Source: Echria macrotheca (taxonomy: Eukaryota > Ascomycota > Sordariomycetes > Sordariales > Schizotheciaceae). From it: DNA of 64,000 nt. The stretch spans positions 3,596,001 to 3,660,000 of the forward strand of contig MU839828.1 in the NCBI GenBank assembly GCA_030411725.1, written 5' to 3'. The notes beneath the pieces were generated by a model. The model saw nothing but the letters and a program-made list of their open reading frames with translations, searched no databases and was not told the DNA's origin. This document shows, in pieces, positions 44,874 to 55,670 of this stretch. A program made the translations under genes and the position numbers. Positions within the stretch are counted from its first letter, which is position 1; the number at the start of each line of letters is the position of its first letter.

Positions 44874-46970
44874 CTAGGATAAATCCGTGGTGGTGGGACT
44901 GGAGCTGATAAACCGGGAGCTGGCGAGACTGACGAAGCTGTTATTAGGGATGAGGCTTGTGTCCTCGGTATTGGTTGGACTTCCAACCTGAGTAGTTACG
45001 CTCTCGGCGGTCTCGCTGATGCCGCTGCTCTGGGTTGCCATTCCATAAGACGCCCCGCCAGTGATTGTCGCGCCGTGCGTGGTCCCTCCAGGAGCGCCGG
45101 TGACGGTTCCACTGGAAACAACACTGACAATACCTTCAGAAGAATCACACAACATTCCGTCGGGAACCAGCTGCGGGTCCGACCAGACGTTCATGATACA
45201 ACGCTGGTACATATGCCGGTCCTTCTCGTCGTCGAAGCAGTTGAAGTCGCCATCCTGGGAGCATGTCCCCTGTAGAACACGTTCCGTGTTGACCCCGCGG
45301 GGGCCTGTACCAGTGGGTGCGGCTTCTTCACTGGCAGTCGAGGTGTCAAGAGAGATGCTGGATCCGGAGGTTGGCTCGGGGACGGGGATGACTTCGACGC
45401 CGACGCTGGTTGGTACCGTTGGTGTATCCGACAGGCTCGTAGTGGTCGATGGGGCGGTTTCACTAGCTACTGCGTGGGTCAAAAACTTGGGAGGTGTCCC
45501 CTGGTCTGTAGTGGGTTCTGGGACAGGGATAACTTCCAAGCCGTCGCCGGCAGTGCTCGTGGACGGTTCGGTGTCAGTCGGTTCATTTTCAGGTGATTCA
45601 GTTGTTGACGGCTCAGCTGTGGAGGATTCCGTGGTAGTCTCGGGATCTGTCTCTGCCGTGTCTGTTGCCGTAGTTACGGCTGTTGTACCTGCTGAGCTGC
45701 TAGTTGAAAATATGGAAGTTGAGCCCCGTCCCGAAGTACCCCAGATAGGGACCATCGCCACTCCTGAGCGGGTGGCGGCGGTTGTCGAGGCGGAATCCTG
45801 CTCTGTAGAGGCCGTCGGGATGGTCGGAGCGACCTCTGCCGTTGTCCCCCCTGTGGGCTTGCCGGAGCTGGTGCTATCAGGAACGGACGCGGTGTCCGCA
45901 GATGATTGTGAGCCGGTGGCTGAGCTGAGTCCTGGATCTGAGCTTAGGGCTCTGGATGTCGGACTTGGCGTTATCTTCAAGGTGGGAACCGATGTCGCAG
46001 AGCCTTTCGGCGAGACTGGTGAAGTCGGTGGTGTTGAAGTTGGCTGATTTGCCGAGGTCCCGGGTGCTTTTTCCCCCGGCAATGAGGGAATGGTACTTGT
46101 GGAAGTCGGCCATGCCGTCCAGTTGCTCACGTCGGGGCCGACAGAGGTAATGGGAGGCAGCGGTGTAGGATCGGGAAACGATGCGGGGAGTGTTGTCTGG
46201 GGCAAAGTCGAGCTTGGGGTGCTAGAAAGGAAAGTATCGTTGCCAATAGATCCTGGCAGACCAGGAGAAGAAACCGCGGTTGTAGTTCTTTGGTCAGGGC
46301 TAGTCTGGATGGTGGAAAGCGTTGATGTCTGCGCGTAGACCGAGATTCCATTGCTAGGCGCAATCGGCGGTATTGTAGCAGTGCTTCTCCCTGAAGATAT
46401 AGCCGTGGACAGAGACAAAGAACCTGTATCGGAGCTCCACGTCAAGAATGCTGTCACAGTTGGATGTCTGGTCAAGTTCGTAATAATCCCTCCTCCAAAA
46501 GATGTATCCACAGATACCGTCGCGAAAGAACTCGCGGCAGGACCCGGCGGCAGGAAGGGGGCTACACTTGGATGTCCTGTGAAGTTCTTAATTGAGGTGA
46601 CAGGAGCTGGCGTTTGGTTGTGACTGGAGGTGATCCAGCTCGGGGCGTTACTTGAACCTGTCCATGTCGAGAGATTCCCGGCTGACCCATTGTTGAAAGA
46701 GTTGCTCGTTGCGTGGGCTCGCCAGACGGTTACCACTGGTAGATTTATGGTTACCGTCTCGAACGTTGTAGCTTGATGGCCAGTCGCAAGGTATTCACTG
46801 GTTGCTGAGCTATTCCACGTGGTGTTTGCCAGGGCGAGGATAGCGGGTTCTGGAGCCCCGCCAAGACTGACTGCCCTGGCGGAAGGAAAGCTGATACCGT
46901 TCGGCATTGACTCCGTGACTGAGTGTTGTTGGGCTAGGAGTGGGATACGACCGTGAGCCGTAGAGACCAT
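44874..46970 (-). CDS. Ser/Thr-rich surface-type protein with C-terminal cysteine module
   Basis: A single exon of 698 residues from the ATG ending at 46970. Most of it is Ser, Thr and Pro in low-complexity order, with several N-glycosylation motifs, two related segments (IKNFTGHPSVAPFLPPGP and ITNLTRHPTVTAFLTWSS) and two copies of EVIPVPEPT. Near residues 565-610 is a compact cysteine module (QGTCSQDGDFNCFDDEKDR, MYQRCIMN, VWSDPQLVPDGMLC). Its spacing resembles small chitin- or carbohydrate-binding modules seen in fungal wall proteins. A wall or extracellular role is inferred. I see no clear signal peptide at this start and no C-terminal membrane anchor, so an additional 5' exon may be missing. 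It is divergent from the Gly-rich gene. Confidence 0.7.
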   Translation of the reverse strand: MVSTAHGRIPLLAQQHSVTESMPNGISFPSARAVSLGGAPEPAILALANTTWNSSATSEYLATGHQATTFETVTINLPVVTVWRAHATSNSFNNGSAGNLSTWTGSSNAPSWITSSHNQTPAPVTSIKNFTGHPSVAPFLPPGPAASSFATVSVDTSFGGGIITNLTRHPTVTAFLTWSSDTGSLSLSTAISSGRSTATIPPIAPSNGISVYAQTSTLSTIQTSPDQRTTTAVSSPGLPGSIGNDTFLSSTPSSTLPQTTLPASFPDPTPLPPITSVGPDVSNWTAWPTSTSTIPSLPGEKAPGTSANQPTSTPPTSPVSPKGSATSVPTLKITPSPTSRALSSDPGLSSATGSQSSADTASVPDSTSSGKPTGGTTAEVAPTIPTASTEQDSASTTAATRSGVAMVPIWGTSGRGSTSIFSTSSSAGTTAVTTATDTAETDPETTTESSTAEPSTTESPENEPTDTEPSTSTAGDGLEVIPVPEPTTDQGTPPKFLTHAVASETAPSTTTSLSDTPTVPTSVGVEVIPVPEPTSGSSISLDTSTASEEAAPTGTGPRGVNTERVLQGTCSQDGDFNCFDDEKDRHMYQRCIMNVWSDPQLVPDGMLCDSSEGIVSVVSSGTVTGAPGGTTHGATITGGASYGMATQSSGISETAESVTTQVGSPTNTEDTSLIPNNSFVSLASSRFISSSPTTTDLS

Positions 46971-48945
46971 ATGCAGGGCTGGAGAGGGCCGGGGCGGGAG
47001 CTAAGAAGCGGACATTTTATGCTTGATTTGACATGATCAATTTCTCAACATGCTCTCCAACAGCTGGTAATGTTGGATTTCATCCATTCAGTAGGAAATG
47101 GCTGCTCAGACACGGGATGACACAGCAAGTGCGACTAGGGAACGTGACATGACGAGTGTTGAGCAAACTCATTGAAGGGAAAGAATTTGGCAGCAAATGG
47201 TTTTGCTCATTGCCGCATTCGGAAAGCGAATCAGCGTGTTTACTTGGTCATTTGACAAGAACTTGGTTTGTGGATTTAACTTGAGGCAACAGCTGGCTGC
47301 GCGAGCTGGAAGATCTTACTGGTCAAACTTGGTCAACATCTTGTCCGATGTTTGTTTAAAACGGCAGGAACAACCAACAATCGTGGCCCTGGATCCGACT
47401 GCCCACCTGCCAATTCCACCACCAATGGAACTTCCGCATCTTCTCCCTCTGCGTCACGCGTTCCTGGTTTTCTTTTCTAAATCGCCCGGGAAGGAGAGAG
47501 CACGAAGCTTCAGAACCATTCACGCCGAACAAATCAACGCCGCTTCCAAAACTTGTTACTTTGGTGATGCGATATCACCGCACCCATGAGTCTATGTACA
47601 GACCTTTCTCGAACGACATCCTGCTTTCTCTACCATCTCTACCATGTAATTCCCCGATCCTAGCTTGAGGCGTTCCCAACATTGCGCTGGAACTTACTAA
47701 TTTTATGTGTATCAGGCTCGTACAAGCCCACCTCCGGCGCAAAAGTCAGAACGGTTCGAAAGCCGCCCCGTCCACCCGACCAGCCGGCCACCAAATCCTT
47801 GGAAAAGCCTTCACCCGGACAAAGTTGCGTGATCTATCCTCTCCACTCCACCATATCAGCCTCCGTCCTAGCCGGCAGAAAGGGCGGATCACAACAGCGT
47901 CAGTCCATGGCTTCCCACGTTGACGAAATTTGCAACGCAATATTCCTCCCGTACCTGATCACACGTACCTGACCCCTCTTTGTTTTCGGTTCGGGGTCGC
48001 GGCAGAAGATCGGTCCATCTGACATCCCCCAAACCGGGTTGACAGGAGGACCGTCGCCCACCATTCAAGCCTCAAAGCTGGAGAAAGGCTGGCACATAGT
48101 CCGCCACAATATCAACTCACAGCCAGACACTAGCATGTGGACGCCCAATGTCGATACCAAAGTGGTGGCGTCTATAACAGGAGCGGCGCATCTTAGGCAA
48201 AATACACATGGACAATCAACATCGATATATTCATGCCTCTCGATTGGTCTATGCGGCTATTCTCCACCACTTGTTATGCCCTCCTTGCTCCCGCTCTACG
48301 GAACGAACTCGGGCTCCCGCATCTATCGGGCAGCCAAATCTCGGCCCAGAGACTTTGATTGTGCCTAATAATAGGTCTCAGATCAATAACCTAACAATTT
48401 CCGTATTTGCCCCCCTTTTTTGGTCGCCCCTCCCCCTGAGCAACAAAGCAGACGCGAACGAATGACAACACCTCCACAATATGGTGCATCCCAGATTTAT
48501 GATGACACGATGCGGGCAACATTTCGGACTTCCGGGTCACGATCAAAAACCGCCAAGCCTAGGCCATACCGTTTCCCAAGCCTGTCACCAATCGAGACAC
48601 AGATCTGGAGCTTTGGCGACGGCCCATTCTCCCCATTGGGAGCAGTTACACTAGGCTGAATACAAAACCCTTATATCGACCCGTCCACAACATCCCCCGC
48701 GATTAATCTATTTAGACTTTTGCTACTTGAAAGCCCCATGACCCGGTCATTGGGAAGCGAGATCATAGAGCAGTGCGTTCTGGGCCAGCGAGTTCTGGCG
48801 TGTTATTATAGCTCCGAAGTTCAAATGATAATACGCGAGGCCGTGGACGGCGGGGATATATGTGTAGCTGCCTACTCCGGATTTTCTCAGGGTGCCGTTC
48901 TTTGAGATCGTGAGGTTCAGTCTTGGCACTGACGGCGACGGAACC
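46971..48945. promoter_or_regulatory. Divergent region between two surface-protein genes
   Basis: About 2 kb between two start codons facing away from each other. Frames at 47197-47589 and 47682-47972 have no recognisable features. It probably contains the promoters and leaders of both flanking genes. Confidence 0.45.
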
Positions 48946-51900
48946 ATGTATCGTGCCAGGCCATTTTGGGCCTTGCTGGCCTTGCTTGCTGCCAGCACAT
49001 GGGCTCAAGATGATGCACAAGGTGATGCGACGGGTGATGCCGCGCAAACTGACGAATGTAGCTGTACCGGTCTCGACTACACTAACGGTGGCTCGTACCT
49101 CATCGATGGCAACTCCGAGGCTAGCTTTACCTTTACATCCGAGTTCGACGGTGCGTCTACTTGTGATGAGCAGAAGCACAAATCTGACCGAGATAGGAAA
49201 CTGCTTTGACGCTTCGATCGTCCCGATCCTTATTTCTCCCGAGGGCTATGGTTACACATGCTCAGCTATCCAGTCCAGCCTGGTCCGGGTCGAGCAGGTG
49301 TCAACATGGTATGTGCCTAGATTCCTTTTGTTCCAGGATTTATTGCTAACCTCAACAGCAACATTGGGTATGCCGACATGAATGACGGCAGCTGGGCCAT
49401 TGTGATACAGTCGCCAGATCAGGGCTTTGTTGTACAGCGCGAGTTCAACCTCACTGCGGGAGGCGTTGCGACGACAGTGGTCGTTACGGTAAGACTTACT
49501 TTCACGAGGAATGAGGAGTTGCTAATTGTGAAAGATTACTCCTACCGTGACAGTTGGCGTCACTAGCACCCTTCCTGGAACTAGTAGGTCTACTCACGGG
49601 GCTTGTCTGATGCGTGTACTGACATGCCGCAGCTGAGACAACATGGATCTCCGAAACCGAAACCTACTATGCCGATCCGGAGGTCGTCACAGGCGATTGC
49701 TACTCGGACACCGACACGGTATTCCAGTACATCCCCGGCCCGACGACCTACTTCGAGTCGACAATCACCCGCTGGTCCACCGTCGGCGCGCAGACGCAGT
49801 ACTACCAGACCACCATCACCCAGTGGGCCTACTGCCACTGGCCATCTACGTCACGCGATCAGCCGCGTCCTACAACGCGTGTGCCATTCCCCACGACGAC
49901 TTGGCGCACGTGGACGTACGAGCCGACATCCTACCGCGACACGACGCGCCGGCGGCCCACGTCGCGCCCCGTCATCACGACCGTCATCACCACACTCCGG
50001 CCGACCATCACGCGGGTGACGACTACGCAACCACCGCAGATCACGACGATCACGCGCTGGAGGACGACGTCGGACCGCGGTGGTCCTGGTGGCCCGGGCG
50101 GAGGAGGAGGCGGCAGTATCACTATCCGCCCGACACGTACAACGCGCGAGGAGCCACCGCCTACCACGCGGCGGACGACGCAGGTCCCGCCCATCAGCAC
50201 ACGGTCCATTATCAGCATCATCACTACGCGCAGACCCCCTGGTGGGCAGCCTACCACCACGGATAGTCCTGGTGGCCCTGGCGGCATCTTCACGACTACT
50301 ATTCGTGGTGGAGGCGGCGGTGGCGGTGGTGGGTTCCCGACTACGACCCGTGGTGGTGGTGGCGGAGGCTTCCCCGGAGGTGGTGGAGGAGGCGGCTCAC
50401 CTACTACTACCGATAGGGGAGGAGGCGGCGGTATCTTCACGACAACTATTCGCGGTGGTGGTGGAGGTGGTGGAGGAGGAGGTGGAGGCCGCCCGACCAC
50501 TACCGAGAGGGGTGGTGGTGGCGGTGGTGGACAAATCACTACGGCTATCACGACTATCCGTGGTGGAGGTGGTGGCGGTGGAGGGGGTGGCCGGCCGACA
50601 ACTACTGAAAGAGACGGTGGAGGCGGCGGTATCTTCACGTCAACAATCCGGGGTGGTGGAGGAGGTGGAGGAGGTGGTGGTGGGGGCCGCCCGACTACTA
50701 CCGAAAGGGGCGGTGGTGGTGGTGGTGGAATCTTCACATCGACTATCCGGGGAGGAGGCGGAGGTGAAGGAGGAGGTGGTGGAGGTCGGCCTACAACGAC
50801 AGAGAGAGGCGGCGGTGGAGGGGGCGGTGGAGGCGGAATCTTCACGTCAACTATTCGTGGTGGAGGTGGTGGAGGAGGCCAGCCTCAGCCTACTACAACA
50901 GCTAGGGGTGGAGGCGGAGGTGGTGGTGCTGGAAATGGAGGAGGCGGCGGCGGCGGTATCTTTACAACTACCATCCGTGGAGGTGGAGGCGGCGGCGGAG
51001 GCGGAGGTCAACAGCAGCCTACTACCCGTCAAGGCGGTGGAGGTGGTGGCGGTGGTGGTGGACAGATTACCACTGCTATTACAACTATCCGTGGTGGAGG
51101 CGGCGGCGGCGGTGGTGGGGGAGGCCAACAGCAGCCGACCACTCGACAAGGAGGTGGAAACGGTGGGGGTGGAGGAGGTGGTGGACAGCCGACTACTCGA
51201 CAAGGCGGTGGTGGAGGCAACGTCGGCGGAGGAGGCGGGAACGCAGGTGGTGGAGGTGGAATCTTCACAACAACCATCCGTGGAGGAGGCGGAGGTGGTG
51301 GTAACAACGGAGGCGGGAATGGAGGAGGCCAGCCAACACGCGGCAACGGTGGTGGTGAGGCTCAGCCAACGAGAGGAGGCGGCAATAACGGAGGAAACAA
51401 CGGAGGTGGTGGCGCGCAGCCTACCCGAGGCAACGGCGGCGGCGGTGAAGCCCAGCCGACCAGGGGCGGCGGTAACAACGGAGGTGGAAATAATGGCGGC
51501 GGGGGTGGTGCCCAGCCCACCAGAGGAGGTGGTAATAACGGGGGAGGTAACAACGGCGGAAACAATGGTGGCGGCGGTGCGCAGCCTACTAGAGGAGGCG
51601 GCAACGGCGGAGGAGGCAACAATGGTGGAAACAACGGCGGTGGTAACGCTCAGCCCACAAGAGGAGGTGGGAACGGAGGTGGAAATAACGGGGGCAACAA
51701 TGGTGGTGGTAACGCCCAGCCTACCCGTGGAACTGGGGGTGGAGGAAACACTGGGGGAGGTAACAACGGTGGTGGGAATGCTGGGGGTAACAATGGCGGT
51801 AATAGGGGCGGCGGCGGCGGCAATACCGGAGGCGGGAATGCCGGCGGCGGAAGCAACAACGGAGGTAATACTGGCGGAAACCGGGGCGGCGGAGGCGGAG

Positions 51901-52718
51901 GTAACACTGGTGGTGGAAATACTGGCGGCGGGAACAGCGGTGGAGGAAACAACGGCGGGAACCGCGGCGGAGGCGGAGGTAACACCGGCGGTGGAAACAC
52001 CGGCGGCGGGAACAACGGAGGGAACCGTGGTGGAGGAGGTGGAAATACCGGTGGTGGTAACACAGGCGGTGGAAACGCTGGCGGAGGTAATAATGGTGGA
52101 AATAGAGGCGGTGGAGGAGGTGGAGGTGGAGGCGGCGGAGGAGGCGGCCGCACTCGTAACCCAGACGATGCGACGCAGGGTGCTCTGGTTACACCGGCGC
52201 CTACTCCCGCGATTGGTAAGTCAACCCCGACACTCAAGACGAATTCCAGCTAACTTGCGTTTCAGTCCGTCGCGCAGGTCGTCGCGCCAATGATGTTACT
52301 AGCACTGTTTACGACAGCATCACCGTGACACAGACCGTCGTCGAGGTCGAAGAGGGCCTGCCATACACAGAGATTGGTAAGTTTTGTTTGTCTCTACCCC
52401 CTTTATGATAACCGCTAACGGATTGCTGCAGACTACTACACCGAGACGTCCACGTACTATCCGCCAGAGCAGACTGTGTGCGAGGCCGAGACGACCGTCA
52501 CTCAGTACTACCAGGGCCCGCCCTACACCAAGTACGACGTTGACTACGTCACGTACTACACGTTCGCCACCGTCTGGGTTGGGTATGTGCTATTTTATTA
52601 CCAGACTGTGAAAAGTGGGCTTGGCTAACACATGGGCAGACAAACGATATACAACACGGCGACGGACTACCAGGCTTACACGCGTTGCAACCAGGGTGGC
52701 GGGTGGTATGCGCCGTAG
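48946..52718 (+). CDS. Secreted glycine-rich repeat protein with Thr/Tyr-rich ends
   Basis: Eight exons, 48946-49150, 49197-49308, 49359-49488, 49535-49583, 49633-52215, 52266-52376, 52432-52582 and 52640-52718, give 1139 residues. Every junction keeps phase. A signal peptide starts it (MYRARPFWALLALLAASTWA). A Cys-containing N-terminal domain of about 140 residues follows (ECSCTGLDYTNGGSYLIDGN, GYTCSAIQSSL), then Thr/Tyr-rich segments (WISETETYYADP, QTQYYQTTITQWAYC). About 700 residues of glycine repeat follow: first IFTTTIRGGGG alternating with PTTTERGGGG, then AQPTRGGGNNGG, then GGGNTGGGNNGG. The C-terminus repeats the Tyr-rich style (TETSTYYPPEQTVCEAETTV) and ends RCNQGGGWYAP. It is probably a cell-wall or extracellular structural or adhesive protein. 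No enzyme domain and no anchor are seen. Confidence 0.8.
50303..52155 (+). repeat. GGN-codon minisatellite inside the Gly-rich gene
   Basis: Nearly continuous GGT/GGC/GGA codons with three successive repeat styles. The first 1 kb has an IFTTTIR or PTTTER core every 20-35 codons, the next has QPTRGGGNNG cores, and the last has NTGGGN cores. Because almost every codon is GGN, a second forward frame (about 50080-52293) and large parts of the minus strand (Pro-rich) are also open. Confidence 0.85.
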
Positions 52719-53308
52719 ACGACGCTCGTCTGTGTCGACACATTGGGGAAAATTGCTTCTTTGCATCTCAGGGCTTCCCTCTCAGGGGTTTCTTCGTTTT
52801 CCTGTTGGCATTCTTCTGGGGCTCGGGGCTTCTTGTCTCCCTTATGAGCAGGGAAAAGGTCTTGTCGTCGTGTGGAATACCCATACCGATGCGTAAACAT
52901 TCGTAATTTTATTCAATTTATTTTGTCAACAATCTCCGCAGCGGGCTTACGAGCGGCGAAAACTCGCCGCTCGTCCAGTAGTTTGCTTCTCTGGACTCCC
53001 AGGTATAAAACTCGAGATAAGGTTCCTGGTAGGTATGTGAGTGGTACTGCAGTACCGAAAAGTCAAGCTCGTTGCTGGAATACACACATCGTCAAGTTTC
53101 CCGGCCGCTCTTTTTTGGAGAGGGTCGTGTCGAGAGTCTGAATATCAAGTACCCAATCAACTGTTAGGCTGCGAACGCGCCGAAAATTTAAGAAGAACGA
53201 TAAATCCCCCAGGATACCATCCTTTAAGCAGTGGTCGGTGATCGATTTCAGGGTACCACCAGGCAACGAAGAACGTGCAAGCATGGTTTTCATCAAAAAT
53301 CCAACCCC
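52719..53308. other. Convergent intergenic region
   Basis: About 590 bp between the stops of the Gly-rich gene (+) and the lipocalin-like gene (-). It contains the perfect hairpin at 52949-52974. No gene is seen. Confidence 0.45.
52949..52974. repeat. Perfect 11-bp hairpin between convergent genes
   Basis: ACGAGCGGCGA and TCGCCGCTCGT flank a 4-base loop (AAAC). It lies 230 bp after the stop of the Gly-rich gene. It could act as an RNA 3'-end structure or a protein-binding palindrome. No experimental support can be seen here. Confidence 0.6.
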
Positions 53309-53890
53309 CTACCCCTTAGCAATCCTCCTCCACCAAATCTCACTCCGCAACTCCTGCGACAGCAACCAAACATTCAAATAAACCTCGTCCTCCCCCCTCT
53401 CGACAACAACATAACTCCGCGCCTGCGTGTTATTCACCATATCCGGCACGCTAGCCACCTCCATCGGCCCATGCAGCAATTGGCCGGCTGTCGCGGTATT
53501 CGCGACGCTCGCGTTCAGCGCAAACGGTCCGGCGTACGACATGGAGTGGCGCCCGATGAGCTCCCACGAGTGCGGCGGGTCGGAATCTTTCGGCGGCCAG
53601 CGCACGTCCGTCGGCCGCCAGGCGGGGACGGTGGCGGCCATTACGGCGGACATGTAGCCGTAGCGGGTGTAGGTTAGGTGGCCTGTGGGGGAGTCGCCCC
53701 AGGAGGAGGGGAGGAGGGTGTTTGATGTTAGGTTGAGGCTGGGGATGGTGTTAGTGGAGGATGGAATGGCTGGGGAGTGGGAGGGGGGTTGGGTGGGATT
53801 CTGGAATGGGGGGGGGGGGACGTACACTGTGTTGTTTAGGAGCGTGTATGTTCCCGCCAGGGCGTTGATGATTTCTGTGGGGGATACCAT
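53309..53890 (-). CDS. Lipocalin-like domain protein
   Basis: A single exon of 193 residues starting MVSPTEIINALAGTYTLLNN. The pattern of an N-terminal G-TY-L strand, a middle GHLTYTRYGYMSAVMAAT, SYAGPFALN and a C-terminal RSYVVVERGEDEVYLNVWLL fits the lipocalin-like (Lipocalin_5) fungal family, which forms a small beta-barrel of about 150 residues. A Pro/Ser/Asn-rich insertion follows strand A (PPPPFQNPTQPPSHSP). Some relatives accompany secondary-metabolite clusters as isomerase-like proteins, but nothing here identifies a substrate. There is no signal peptide. It is convergent with the Gly-rich gene. Confidence 0.78.
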   Translation of the reverse strand: MVSPTEIINALAGTYTLLNNTVYVPPPPFQNPTQPPSHSPAIPSSTNTIPSLNLTSNTLLPSSWGDSPTGHLTYTRYGYMSAVMAATVPAWRPTDVRWPPKDSDPPHSWELIGRHSMSYAGPFALNASVANTATAGQLLHGPMEVASVPDMVNNTQARSYVVVERGEDEVYLNVWLLSQELRSEIWWRRIAKG

Positions 53891-55670
53891 GGTGGTGATT
53901 ATGACGGGGTTGATGAGAATACACTAAAGATGATCAGAGAGATTGTTGAAACATGGGGTGTTCTCCATTTATGGGCTATGTAGGGACTGAGGGTAGAAAT
54001 CCTGGTGTGTAGCAATTTTGAGGGACGCATGTCAGCGGCGGGAAATAGCCCGGAAGATTGTTGTATGTCTGGTTGCCTAGATTTCCGTACTCTTGGCTGG
54101 AAAGCACAGCTTATAACCTGGATAAATACTGCGTAGCTGGCTGGGCTATAAAAGCGACGTACATGGCTCGGACTGGGAACCAACCATAATGCGAGCTTCG
54201 GTCTCTACACCGTCTCGGCACGTAGGCGAGAATTTGAGTAACCAACAGGATCCCGGCTCTCCAAGCTGTACGCGGACTCTAGACGAAGGATCATCAGGCT
54301 GCTTCCGCTATTATACGACATACCGCGCTTCCCTGTTTTTGCTTGGCGGCTCCCCTGCGTCGATGTGTAGTTCCAGTCTGAAAAGATCATGAAAAAGGTT
54401 ATATTCGCCTGAGTACCTACTCATGTGTACCGGCTCCTAGAAATGATGAAGACAGTGTACGCGTCTAAGAGATCCCCTAAACGCAGACTTCCTTTTCAGC
54501 AACGAACCGCCCATGTTCAACAGAAGTATCAATCTCCTCGAGTTTGAAACCAGAATACGCCTTACACCGCCGCTCACACAGCATGTAGAGCAATAATATT
54601 CGGTTCCAAACCTTGTCATAGTCCCAGAGCTTTAAACTATAAACCTGAGTATGATTTCTCACTACTCTGCCGGTATGATCTAGACCACCGCACAAGTCGC
54701 GGGTGCACCAGCAGCTCTTTCTGTAATCTTCCATGCGCGTCTTGCTGGTGCATGTTGAGAAGTGCACGACATGGCAGGCTATGGGGTCGAGGCGCTGAGG
54801 AGTGCGCAGTGGTTGTTATCGAGGCATCTGATAGAGGTGCTCCCCATCACATGCCTTTATCGTTCTGTAAGCGCTGCGCGCCGATGGGGCCGATTTAGTC
54901 TCAGGATTCGGTCCGCGTCAAGTTCGTGCTGCTGCCCGTCTTGCTCGTTTGGCTTTTGGCATTTGAGAGGACGACTGCTTTCTTTTCTTGTCTTTGTTTC
55001 CAACCTTGGCTCTATCGGACTGACTTGCTACCTGTGGTTCGGCCTGACGAGATGTTGCGGCCGGCTGCCGGCGGACGGCGTGTGGATACTATGCCTATCT
55101 GTAGGTAACTTAGACGAGCGGGTTAAACAGGCCCGTGGGCGCCATAGATCCTGTCTCTCGGTTTCTTGGGCCCCGGCCAGACTCACAGTCAGTCTGGAGG
55201 ATACCGAGACAGGATGTGGTATGCACGTGGACGTAGTTTCTGGAGAGGAAGTCGCCCTATGTTGAGGATGAAATGACCATGTGCCTGCTCGCATCGGCTG
55301 CGTAGGTACTGTCGATGTGTTTATTCCGGCCAACGAGCGGCCGGACACGGTCTGGACGCACACGATTAGATCATCTGTCTTTCATCCCATCTCAACGTAT
55401 CCGACCATTTCAGTCCTGTACGTTGTTAGTGTGTTTCCCTCTTCTCAGGCTTTAAGAAGACCGCATGTGCTTCGTGGTCCTAGCGGCGAACTCACAGCCA
55501 ACGGCGCGCAGCTAAATAAAGTACACTATTCAATAGTCGAAAGCTTGTGCTTTCACCTACCGGCCATGCCCTAAGTCCAGGTTTTTTTTTCTGTTCGCAA
55601 CCTTCTATTCGCAACTCCGAACTGTCACCTCTGAACTGCCACCTTGTCGACCATCATCAACTCCATCACC
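53891..55670. other. Divergent region, mostly without genes
   Basis: About 1.8 kb between the lipocalin-like (-) and HNH-type (+) genes. It contains only the short Cys-containing frame at 54477-54731 as a weak candidate. The last 100 bp before the HNH gene are C/T- and CAT-rich and look like a leader. Confidence 0.4.
54477..54731 (-). CDS. Possible small Cys-containing protein (weak candidate)
   Basis: An open frame of about 85 residues starts at an internal ATG (MEDYRKSCWCTRDLCGGLDH) and ends FVAEKEVCV. The frame is open further upstream without an ATG (VHFSTCTSKTR), so an exon with a start or signal peptide may lie to the right. The six or seven cysteines and an LLLYMLCERRCKAYSGF stretch resemble small secreted fungal proteins, but I could not find a good partner exon. 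It may be chance. Confidence 0.22.
   Translation of the reverse strand, partial: EDYRKSCWCTRDLCGGLDHTGRVVRNHTQVYSLKLWDYDKVWNRILLLYMLCERRCKAYSGFKLEEIDTSVEHGRFVAEKEVCV

Noticed and set aside
49931..50845. 304-codon proline-rich minus-strand frame
   Set aside because: It is a mirror of the GGN repeat in the Gly-rich gene. Poly-Pro arises trivially from poly-Gly codons.
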